The notes under the pieces were generated by a model that did no database searches, was not told where the DNA came from, and worked only from the letters and a program-made list of their open reading frames with translations. The position numbers and the translations under genes were made by a program. From Chloroflexi bacterium HGW-Chloroflexi-9 (lineage in GTDB: Bacteria; Chloroflexota; Dehalococcoidia; UBA2979), in assembly GCA_002840675.1 (NCBI GenBank), contig PHBR01000010.1, positions 4,340-36,575 of the forward strand: DNA of 32,236 nt, given 5' to 3'. Shown here in pieces: positions 25,315-32,236 of the stretch (the stretch's first letter is position 1; each line of letters begins with the position of its first letter).

Positions 25315-27519
25315 ATGCCCGTCGACGACCACGTCTTGCAGCAGGTCGCGATGTCCCGCGACGAATACGCGAGGCTGCTCGACCTCCTCGACCGTGAGCC
25401 GACCGATGTCGAACTGGGCATGGCCGGGGCGCTCTGGTCGGAGCACTGCGGGTACAAGCACTCACGGCCGCTGTTCCACCACTTCCCCTCGACCGGCCCA
25501 TACGTCCTGACCAAGGCGGGCGAGGAGAACGCCGGGGCGATCGACCTCGGTGATGGGTGGGTGGCCGTCTTCAAGATGGAGTCACATAACCACCCGAGCG
25601 CGCTCGAACCGTACGAGGGCGCGGCGACCGGTGTCGGCGGCATCCTCCGCGACATCTTCGCGATGGGCATGCGCCCGGTGGCGCTGCTCGACTCGCTTCG
25701 CTTCGGGCCGCTGACCGAGCGCGCCAACCGCCGGCTGTTCCGCGGGGTGGTGGCGGGCATCGGCGGCTACGGAAACTGCATCGGCGTGCCCACGGTGGGC
25801 GGCGAGGTGCAAATGCACCCGGCCTACTCCGGCAACCCGCTCGTGAACGCGATGTGCGTGGGCATTGGGCGGCGCGAGCATCTGCTCTCCGCGTCTGCTG
25901 CCGGCGTCGGCAACCCGCTCGTCCTCGTGGGCGCGGACACCGGCCGCGACGGCATCCACGGCGCGACGTTCGCGTCTGTCGAACTGGCCGCGGACTCGAG
26001 TGAGCGCCGGCCCGCCGTGCAGGTGGGTAACCCGTTCATGGAGAAGTTGCTGATGGAGGCGTGCTGCGAACTGGCCGAGCAGCACAAGGACTGGATCGAG
26101 GGCCTCCAGGACCTCGGCGCGGCCGGGCTCACCTCCTCCGCGGTGGAGGCGGCGAACCGCGCCGGCACCGGGATCGAGATCGATGTCGCGCGTGTGCCGC
26201 GCCGCGCCCAGGGCATGACGCCGTATGAGGTGATGCTGTCTGAGTCGCAGGAGCGGATGCTGGTGATCCCGAAGCGGGAGCACCTGGACGATGTGCTCGC
26301 CCACTTCCGCCGCTGGGAACTGCACGCCGACGTCATTGGTGTGGTCACGAACGACCGGATGGCGACGATCAAGGACGGCGATCAGGTGGTCGCGCGCATC
26401 CCGATCGGCATCCTGGTGGACCCGCCGCAGTACCCGCCGATCGGCGTGCGCCCCGCCGACCTCGACCGCATCCAGAATGAGGACCTCGCCGCGCAGCCGG
26501 ACGTCACGGACGCCTCCGGCGCGTTGCTCCGGCTGCTGGGCTCCGAGAACCTCGCGAGCCGCCGCTGGATCTACCGGCAGTACGACCACCAGGTGCAGAA
26601 CAACACTGTGGTCCGCCCCGGCGGCGACGCGGCGGTGCTGCGGCTGAAGCAGTCCCGCCGAGGCATCGCCGTCTCCACCGACTGCAACGGCCGCATGGTC
26701 GTGCTCGACCCGCGCGCCGGCGGCGCGATCGCGGTCGCAGAGGCGGCCCGCAACGTGGTGGCGACCGGCGCCCGGCCGGCGGCGTTGACCGACTGCCTGA
26801 ACTTCGGCAACCCGGAGAAGCCGGAGATCGCCTACCAGCTGGAGGAGGCGATCATCGGCCTGTCGGAGGCAGCGCGCGTGCTGAACGCGCCGGTGATCTC
26901 CGGCAACGCCTCGCTCTACAACGAGGCGCCCGGCGGCTCGGTGCTGCCGACGCCCTCGATCGGCATGGTTGGCATCCTGCAGGACGTGACGACGCGGCTG
27001 ACGATCCGCCCGAACGTCGGCGACAGCATCGTCCTGCTCGGGGCGGACGTGCCCCAGGGAGCCGCCACGTTGGCCGGGTCGGAGTACCAGTGGCTGGCGC
27101 TTGCTCGGCTTGCCGGACGGCCGAGGATCGACCTCGCGCACGAGGCACGGGTGCAGGACGCGGTCCTGACGCTGCATGGCACCGGCCGCCTGACGGCGGC
27201 GCATGACCTGGCAGACGGTGGCCTGGCCGTGGCGCTGGCGGAGATGTGCATCGCCGCGGGCGCGGGGATCGACGCCGCGGGCATCGAGGTTGGCGACCGG
27301 CTGGATGGGGCGCTGTTCGGCGAGGCGCAGTCGCGCTTCCTCGTCGCGACGGCGGAGCCGGGGGCAGTGGCGGCGCTCGCGGAGGCCGCGGGCGTGCCGG
27401 CGACGGTGCTGGGGGTGGTCGGTGGCGACCGCCTGCGCCTCGGGCCGATCGATGTCGCCATGGCGGACGCCACGCACGCCTGGGAGACCGGGCTGGACGA
27501 GATCATCGCCCAGATCTAG
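25315..27519 (+). CDS. purL: Phosphoribosylformylglycinamidine synthase, large subunit
   Basis: MAGALWSEHCGYKHSRPLF, FKMESHNHPSALEPYEGAATGVGGILRDIFAMGMRPVALLDSLRFG. Confidence 0.96.
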   Translation: MPVDDHVLQQVAMSRDEYARLLDLLDREPTDVELGMAGALWSEHCGYKHSRPLFHHFPSTGPYVLTKAGEENAGAIDLGDGWVAVFKMESHNHPSALEPYEGAATGVGGILRDIFAMGMRPVALLDSLRFGPLTERANRRLFRGVVAGIGGYGNCIGVPTVGGEVQMHPAYSGNPLVNAMCVGIGRREHLLSASAAGVGNPLVLVGADTGRDGIHGATFASVELAADSSERRPAVQVGNPFMEKLLMEACCELAEQHKDWIEGLQDLGAAGLTSSAVEAANRAGTGIEIDVARVPRRAQGMTPYEVMLSESQERMLVIPKREHLDDVLAHFRRWELHADVIGVVTNDRMATIKDGDQVVARIPIGILVDPPQYPPIGVRPADLDRIQNEDLAAQPDVTDASGALLRLLGSENLASRRWIYRQYDHQVQNNTVVRPGGDAAVLRLKQSRRGIAVSTDCNGRMVVLDPRAGGAIAVAEAARNVVATGARPAALTDCLNFGNPEKPEIAYQLEEAIIGLSEAARVLNAPVISGNASLYNEAPGGSVLPTPSIGMVGILQDVTTRLTIRPNVGDSIVLLGADVPQGAATLAGSEYQWLALARLAGRPRIDLAHEARVQDAVLTLHGTGRLTAAHDLADGGLAVALAEMCIAAGAGIDAAGIEVGDRLDGALFGEAQSRFLVATAEPGAVAALAEAAGVPATVLGVVGGDRLRLGPIDVAMADATHAWETGLDEIIAQI

Positions 27520-27530
27520 CGCGGCACGGC

Positions 27531-28874
27531 CTACGGGACGATCAGCACCTGCCCGATGTGGAGGGCGTTCGGGTTCGTGAGCCCGTTCGCCTCCTGCAGT
27601 CGCGCGGTGCTGACGCCGAGGCGCTCCGCGATGTGTCCCAGCGTGTCGCCGGACTGCACCGTGTACGTCCCGCCCGAGGTCGCGGCGGGGGGTGTCGAGG
27701 TTGTGCCGGACGGGGCCCCCGCACTACCGGTGCTCGGGACGCGCAACTCCATTCCGACGTGGATCAGGTTCGGGTTCGTGATCTCGTTTTCGGCGGCGAC
27801 TTCCTCGACGGTGGTGCCGTAGCGCGCTGCGATCCGCCCGAGCGAGTCGCCCGGCTGGACGACGTAGATCTCGAAGCCGGCGCGCGGCGGGTTGTCGCGC
27901 AGGAACTCCCAGATTGCTGGCTCGACGACGCCGTAGCGCCAGACGGAGACGGCATCGGCGCGGGCGCCGTAGGACTGCTCCAGGAACTCCGGCCACGCCG
28001 GGTCGCGCAGCACTGTGCCGTCGCCGATCGGGTGGACCGGGAGCGCGAACGCCTCCAGCTTCCGCATCGCGGAGGCGAGCACGAACGCGGGGGTGACGCC
28101 GGACTCATCCGGGATGTCGCCGGCGAGCGCGTACTTCACGAGGTTCGCCTTCGAGCCGAACATGCCCCAGTACACCTGTGGCGAGATCTCGTCCGTGAAC
28201 GCGGCGAACTCCGCCAGCGGGATGCGGTCGATCTCCCACGGACGCGGGTCGATCGATGTGGACAGACGCGCGGACGGCTGGAGCGCGCGCAGGCGCTCGC
28301 CGTACTCGGTGGCGTCATCGGTGGTGCCCACCCAGAAGCCCGCGTGCGCCTCCAGGTCCAGGAACAGGCTGCGGGCGCCGGCGTCCAGCACGGCGGACGC
28401 CAGTTCCGCCTCGCGCTCCACGTTCGAGCCTTTCACTACGGCCCAGGCGTGGAAGGGGACGCCGCCGTCTTCGAAGAACCGTGCGAACTGCTCCACGCTC
28501 TTCGGTCCCTTGATGGCGTTGTCCGTGGGGTCGTAGCGCGACATCCACTGCGCGCCATCGTGCGTCTTGAGGACGACGCCGAGGCCGTGCGCGGCGAGGG
28601 TGTCGCGGATCGCCACGGGGTCCCCGTCGTGGCGGAACTGCCACACCCACGCCAGGTGACGTGGACGGGTGCCGGCAAGCCGCGGGATGCGCGTGGTCGC
28701 CGGGCTGGTGGCCTCGCGGGCGAAGAGTGACCCGGGCAATGCCGAAGCGGCGGCGAGGCCCACAGCGGCCCCCAGCAGCCGACGGCGGGTGAGGCGAAAT
28801 CGGGATTCGGTCACGGTCACGCTCCGGGATCGGCAACGCTCAGGGGCGCTGCGCAGGCAGACTGGGGTCGACAA
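27531..28874 (-). CDS. Tat-exported protein with glycosidase-like middle region and two C-terminal LysM domains (start uncertain)
   Basis: LTRRRLLGAAVGLAAASALPGSLFA; LysM repeats YVVQPGDSLGRIAARYGTTVEEVAAENEITNPNLIHVGMELRVP and YTVQSGDTLGHIAERLGVSTARLQEANGLTNPNALHIGQVLIVP. Confidence 0.85.
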   Translation of the reverse strand: MSTPVCLRSAPERCRSRSVTVTESRFRLTRRRLLGAAVGLAAASALPGSLFAREATSPATTRIPRLAGTRPRHLAWVWQFRHDGDPVAIRDTLAAHGLGVVLKTHDGAQWMSRYDPTDNAIKGPKSVEQFARFFEDGGVPFHAWAVVKGSNVEREAELASAVLDAGARSLFLDLEAHAGFWVGTTDDATEYGERLRALQPSARLSTSIDPRPWEIDRIPLAEFAAFTDEISPQVYWGMFGSKANLVKYALAGDIPDESGVTPAFVLASAMRKLEAFALPVHPIGDGTVLRDPAWPEFLEQSYGARADAVSVWRYGVVEPAIWEFLRDNPPRAGFEIYVVQPGDSLGRIAARYGTTVEEVAAENEITNPNLIHVGMELRVPSTGSAGAPSGTTSTPPAATSGGTYTVQSGDTLGHIAERLGVSTARLQEANGLTNPNALHIGQVLIVP

Positions 28875-29020
28875 CCGCCGGTGTGGAAGCGTGATCAGCG
28901 GTTAATGCATCTTAGCGGATGATCAAAATCGCTCTCGACCGTCTCTCAGACGCTGAGGGGCGCCCCGGGGTTCCCAGCGGGCGTGGATCGGCCCCGCTCA
29001 CGCCAAGGCGCCGTGGAGCC

Positions 29021-29488
29021 CTAGTTGAACACCCAGCGCGCCGCGGTCTTCAGGAAGTCGCTCTCCAGCCAGGTGAGCGCGACGGAGGGCGCGAAGCGGT
29101 ACCACGCGGCACCCTCCGCCTCCTGGTCGTCCGGCTGCGCGTACTTGCGGTTGTAGGCCAGCACCAGTTCGGGCGTGGGGGCGATCACCTGCACGCGGCC
29201 CTCGAGGATGACGGTGTCGTCGCCGCTCTCGAGATGGACCGCGATACGCGGGTCGCGCGCCAGGTTGCGGCCGGTGACGGAATTCGCCGCGCAGCCGAAC
29301 CAGAGCGCGCCGTCCCGCCAGAGTCCCCAGACCGGCTTCGCATGCGGCGCGCCGTCCCGCCGGGTGGTGGCGACCCAGTAGTTCCTCGACGCGGCCAGCT
29401 TCGCCTCCGTAGCCGGCCAGGAGGCGCCCTCCGGCTCGCCGGTGATGCCGTATGAGGGGTCGAAGTGCGGTCGTTCGAGTCGCGGCAT
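29021..29488 (-). CDS. Pyridoxamine 5'-phosphate oxidase-family (FMN/F420-type split barrel) protein
   Basis: YWVATTRRDGAPHAKPVWGLWRDGALWFGCAANSVTGRNLARDPRIAVHLESGDDTVILEGRV; ATG at 29488 preceded by GGAAGGGA. Confidence 0.85.
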   Translation of the reverse strand: MPRLERPHFDPSYGITGEPEGASWPATEAKLAASRNYWVATTRRDGAPHAKPVWGLWRDGALWFGCAANSVTGRNLARDPRIAVHLESGDDTVILEGRVQVIAPTPELVLAYNRKYAQPDDQEAEGAAWYRFAPSVALTWLESDFLKTAARWVFN

Positions 29489-29530
29489 GGCGGGGGTCCC
29501 TTCCACGGAACGGGGGCTGGCGAGCGGATG

Positions 29531-29577
29531 ATAGTAGAACTAGCGTTCTTGACAGGCAAGAACGCTAGTTCTACGGT
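29531..29577. promoter_or_regulatory. Overlapping divergent promoters with 18-bp inverted repeat / twin GAAC-N4-GTTC operators
   Basis: Inverted repeat GTAGAACTAGCGTTCTTG (29534-29551) ACAGG CAAGAACGCTAGTTCTAC (29557-29574). + strand TTGACA-N17-TACGGT; - strand TTGCCT-N17-TACTAT. Confidence 0.8.
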
Positions 29578-29648
29578 GTTCAGGTCGCCTTCGATGTTCG
29601 GGGAGCGACGTCGGGTCATGGATTGCCCGAGACGTAACGGCACGAGTA

Positions 29649-29713
29649 CCCTGTGATGGCGGCGCTTACGGAATGTCGGGCGTGATGCTCGACGGTTCGT
29701 CCACGTCACAGGG
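29649..29713 (+). promoter_or_regulatory. Putative structured 5' leader of rplI
   Basis: CCCTGTGA (29649-29656) pairs with TCACAGGG (29706-29713); internal hairpin GTCGGGC-GTGAT-GCTCGAC. Confidence 0.4.
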
Positions 29714-29721
29714 GGTCAGTC

Positions 29722-29739
29722 TGGACAACCCGTTGTCCA
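29722..29739. repeat. 18-bp palindrome TGGACAACCCGTTGTCCA (operator-like)
   Basis: TGGACAAC-CC-GTTGTCCA, perfect arms, in the intergenic region upstream of rplI. Confidence 0.65.
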
Positions 29740-29847
29740 ACTTGGCCAAACTTCTCACTACGTCTTGAAAAGTCCCGGGCCGGGCGTCGCCGTCTGAACG
29801 AAGATGGCGTCAGTCCCGGCTCCGGCACGCCGAGAGGGTCATCCGAC

Positions 29848-30453
29848 GTGAAGGTCGTGTTTCTGGAGACCGTTGAAGGTTCGGGCGCCATGGGCGAGGT
29901 CAAAGACGTCGCCCCGGGTTACGCCCGTAACTATCTGTTGCCCCGCGGCCTGGCCGCGCCGGCAACAGCGCAAGTCCTTGCCCGCGCCGAACGGCTGCGG
30001 GAGATCGAGGAGGAGCGGCAGCGGTCCGAGGACGAGCGGGCTCGAGGGCTTGTCGGCAAGCTCGAGAGCACCCCGCTCGTAATCGCCGTTCGCGTCGGAG
30101 AGCAGGGACGACTGTACGGCTCTGTCACAAATGCTGACGTCGCCCAGAAGGCTGGGGAGATTCTGGGCGAAGAGCTGGACCGTCGTCGCATCCTGCTGCC
30201 CGAGGCGATTCGTCGCGTGGGGGTCTACACCGTGGGAATCAGGCTGAGCCGAAACGTTCAGCCGGAGATCGCGGTGGTGGTCGTGGACGTGGATGCGCCG
30301 GAAGGCGCAGAAGCGGCCGCGGCAGCCCTGCTTGCTTCCCTCGAGGAAGAAAAGCAGGCGCAGGCCGCCGCCGCCGCAGGGCAACTTGCGGCACGGATCG
30401 TTGTTGGCGAGTCGGAGCCGGGCACCGAAGACAGCACGGAGGAGCAGGAATAA
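29848..30453 (+). CDS. rplI: 50S ribosomal protein L9
   Basis: MKVVFLETVEGSGAMGEVKDVAPGYARNYLLPRGLAAPAT; GTG start; Glu/Ala-rich C-terminal extension. Confidence 0.96.
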   Translation: MKVVFLETVEGSGAMGEVKDVAPGYARNYLLPRGLAAPATAQVLARAERLREIEEERQRSEDERARGLVGKLESTPLVIAVRVGEQGRLYGSVTNADVAQKAGEILGEELDRRRILLPEAIRRVGVYTVGIRLSRNVQPEIAVVVVDVDAPEGAEAAAAALLASLEEEKQAQAAAAAGQLAARIVVGESEPGTEDSTEEQE

Positions 30454-30489
30454 CGCTCCTCTGAATCGTGAGAGAACGGGTAGGCCGCC

Positions 30490-31932
30490 GTGGTGCTCGA
30501 TGGCCGGCCCGCTCCACTCCGCCAGGAGGCGCGGCCGCGTCCCGCCTCCGGCCTTCCACCGCATGACGTCTCCGCCGAAGAGGCGGTGATCGCAGCCCTC
30601 CTCCTCGACGACGACTCCTACGCCCGCGTCCTGCCGATTGTGCGCCAGGAAGACTTCTTCCGGGAGCAGAACGGCTGGGTCTACGAGGCCTGTCTGGCCG
30701 TCGCCGAGCGTGGCGAAGTCCTCACCATCCCGACCGTTGCACACGAACTCGACCGCATGGGCCGCCTGGACGCGGCCGGCGGTGAGCCGTACCTCGTGGA
30801 ACTCGCGGGCAAGTACTTCACCGCCGTGGGCGTGGAGGCGCACGCGCGCATCGTGGCGCGCGATTCCCTCTACCGGCAGTTGATCTCTGCGGCCGGCCAG
30901 ATCGCGCAACTCGCCTACCAGGGCGGGCCGGACGTGAAGCACGTCCTGAGCCAGGCGGAGACGCTGCTCCTGGGCCTGCGCACCGCGGAAGCAGCGGGCG
31001 ACTTCAAGCGCCTGCGCGACCTGCTGGACGAATTCCTCGAAGCCCCCGCGGAGGACGAGGACGGCGAACTGGTGCAGTCCGTCCGCACCGGGTTCATGGA
31101 CCTGGACCAGATGCTGGGCGGCGGCTACAAGCGCGGCGACCTGGTGATCCTCGCGGCCCGCACCGGTGTTGGTAAGACCAGCCTGATGCTGAACTTCGCG
31201 CGCAACGCCGCCGTCGGGCAGCACGGCACCGTCGCGCTCTTCTCGCTGGAGATGGGTGGTGAGCAACTGGCGATGCGCATGCTCTCCGCCGAGTCCGGCG
31301 TGGAGATGGCGCGCCTGCGCCTGGGCCGCCACACCGAGGCCGAGGAGGCGCGCGTGATGCGCTCGCACGGTCTGCTCGCGGGCGCGTCGCTGTTCATCGA
31401 CGACTCCGCCGTGCTGACGGTGCCGGAGATCCGCGCGAAGTGTCGTCGTCTGCAGACCGACCACGGCCTGGACCTCGTGATCATCGACTACTTGCAGTTG
31501 TTGCACGGCGCCGGCCGGGCGGACACGCGTGCGAACGAGATCAGCCACATCTCTCGCGCGCTGAAGGAGATGGCGCGCGAACTGAACGTGCCGGTGATCG
31601 CCGCTGCGCAGCTGTCCCGTGCCGTGGAGAACCGCACGCCGCACATCCCGATGCTGTCCGACCTGCGCGAGTCTGGCTCGATCGAGCAGGACGCGGACAT
31701 CGTGATGTTCATCTACCGCGAGGACATCTACCTGAAGCCGCAGGAGTGGCAGGACCAGCACCCGGATCAGCCGGGCGGCGCGCACCCGACCGGCCTGGCG
31801 CAGATCATCCTGGCGAAGCACCGCAACGGCCCCACCGGCACCGTGACCGTCCGCTTCGTGGACAAGACCGCCTCGTTCCAGGACCTGCTCCTGCGTCCCG
31901 AGCCCGGGTGGGACGGGGCAGGCGGCTACTGA
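30490..31932 (+). CDS. dnaB: Replicative DNA helicase
   Basis: LPPHDVSAEEAVIAALLLDDDSYARVLPIV, RTGFMDLDQMLGGGYKRGDLVILAARTGVGKTSLMLNFA, FSLEMGGEQLAMRML, LVIIDYLQLL; no intein seen. Confidence 0.96.
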   Translation: MVLDGRPAPLRQEARPRPASGLPPHDVSAEEAVIAALLLDDDSYARVLPIVRQEDFFREQNGWVYEACLAVAERGEVLTIPTVAHELDRMGRLDAAGGEPYLVELAGKYFTAVGVEAHARIVARDSLYRQLISAAGQIAQLAYQGGPDVKHVLSQAETLLLGLRTAEAAGDFKRLRDLLDEFLEAPAEDEDGELVQSVRTGFMDLDQMLGGGYKRGDLVILAARTGVGKTSLMLNFARNAAVGQHGTVALFSLEMGGEQLAMRMLSAESGVEMARLRLGRHTEAEEARVMRSHGLLAGASLFIDDSAVLTVPEIRAKCRRLQTDHGLDLVIIDYLQLLHGAGRADTRANEISHISRALKEMARELNVPVIAAAQLSRAVENRTPHIPMLSDLRESGSIEQDADIVMFIYREDIYLKPQEWQDQHPDQPGGAHPTGLAQIILAKHRNGPTGTVTVRFVDKTASFQDLLLRPEPGWDGAGGY

Positions 31933-32236
31933 TGCCGCCCGCCTCCGGCGCGCCGTTCGAGGGCTTCCTGGCGGGCCAGCGGGCCGCCTCCGTCCCCGCG
32001 CAGTTCTTCACCGAGGTGCTGCCGCAGATCGAGGACGCGGACGAACTGCGCGTGACGATGTACGCGCTGTACGCGATCCCTCGGCCCGGCCACGTCGCTG
32101 CGCGGCGCGCCTCCGAACTGCTGGCGGAGGAACCGCTCGCACGGTGGTTCGCGCCCCGCGGGGGCATGGAGGCGGGGCGGTGTGCGGTGGACGCGGCGGT
32201 GACGCGCGGCGTGCTGCTGGCGCTGCCGCTGACGGA
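31932..32236 (+). CDS. Partial ORF, possibly a DnaD-like primosome component (runs off window)
   Basis: MPPASGAPFEGFLAGQRAASVPAQFFTEVLPQIEDADELRVTMYALYAIPRPGHVAARRASELLAEEPLARWFAP...; ATG overlaps the dnaB stop. Confidence 0.5.
   Translation, partial: MPPASGAPFEGFLAGQRAASVPAQFFTEVLPQIEDADELRVTMYALYAIPRPGHVAARRASELLAEEPLARWFAPRGGMEAGRCAVDAAVTRGVLLALPLT

Noticed and set aside
29534-29574. 18-bp inverted repeat as a transcription terminator or transposon end
   Set aside because: No gene converges on it, no U-tract, no transposase or target-site duplication nearby; both strands instead show promoter elements with 17-bp spacing.
29465-29656. Small + strand ORF over the twin operator (MRSFESRHGG...)
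   Set aside because: It starts inside the antisense PPOX gene, crosses the promoter/inverted repeat, has no good RBS and no recognisable domain.
29690-29710. GGTTCGTCC reminiscent of a tRNA T-arm in the rplI leader
   Set aside because: No GTTCRANNC consensus, no matching acceptor, D or anticodon arms; no tRNA fold can be drawn.
1-32236. CRISPR arrays, prophage, transposases, restriction-modification or toxin-antitoxin systems
   Set aside because: No regularly spaced direct repeats, Cas, integrase or transposase-like ORFs were seen; gene content is metabolic and informational.

Overview
This is a high-GC window, probably from a Chloroflexota-type genome (inferred from gene content and codon usage, not proven). 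It is densely coding and almost entirely on the + strand. In order it holds: the C-terminus of lgt and a glutaredoxin-like gene; a promoter plus SAM-I (S-box) riboswitch ahead of a threonine-synthase-like gene, a NIL-domain gene and a MoaD/ThiS-like gene; an Rrf2/IscR-like regulator heading a long sulfur-carrier/cysteine cluster (CysK, MoaD/ThiS, ThiF/MoeB, MoaD/ThiS, CysM-like, double rhodanese, unknown protein, JAMM peptidase) that continues into folP and folK; purF-purM-purH; a glycosyltransferase; a cytochrome b6-type/Rieske/diheme cytochrome c operon headed by a 33-aa single-TM micro-ORF; two tandem desulforedoxin-like micro-ORFs; rpsU, yqeY and a 7TM-HD phosphohydrolase; purQ-purL; a Tat/LysM protein and a PPOX-family flavoprotein on the minus strand; then rplI, dnaB and a partial ORF. 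The best candidate for an undescribed system is the 0.67-9.0 kb sulfur island. It has three sulfur-carrier proteins whose Gly-Gly ends are all capped by extra residues, a JAMM peptidase, one E1-like enzyme and three fold-type-II PLP enzymes. One of these is a threonine-synthase homolog under a SAM riboswitch, which suggests protein-thiocarboxylate-dependent homocysteine synthesis. Other notable signals are a near-consensus IscR type-1 operator, a symmetric face-to-face promoter pair with twin GAAC-N4-GTTC operators upstream of rplI/PPOX, a putative structured rplI leader, and a desulforedoxin-like micro-ORF pair in which one copy has lost its metal ligands.
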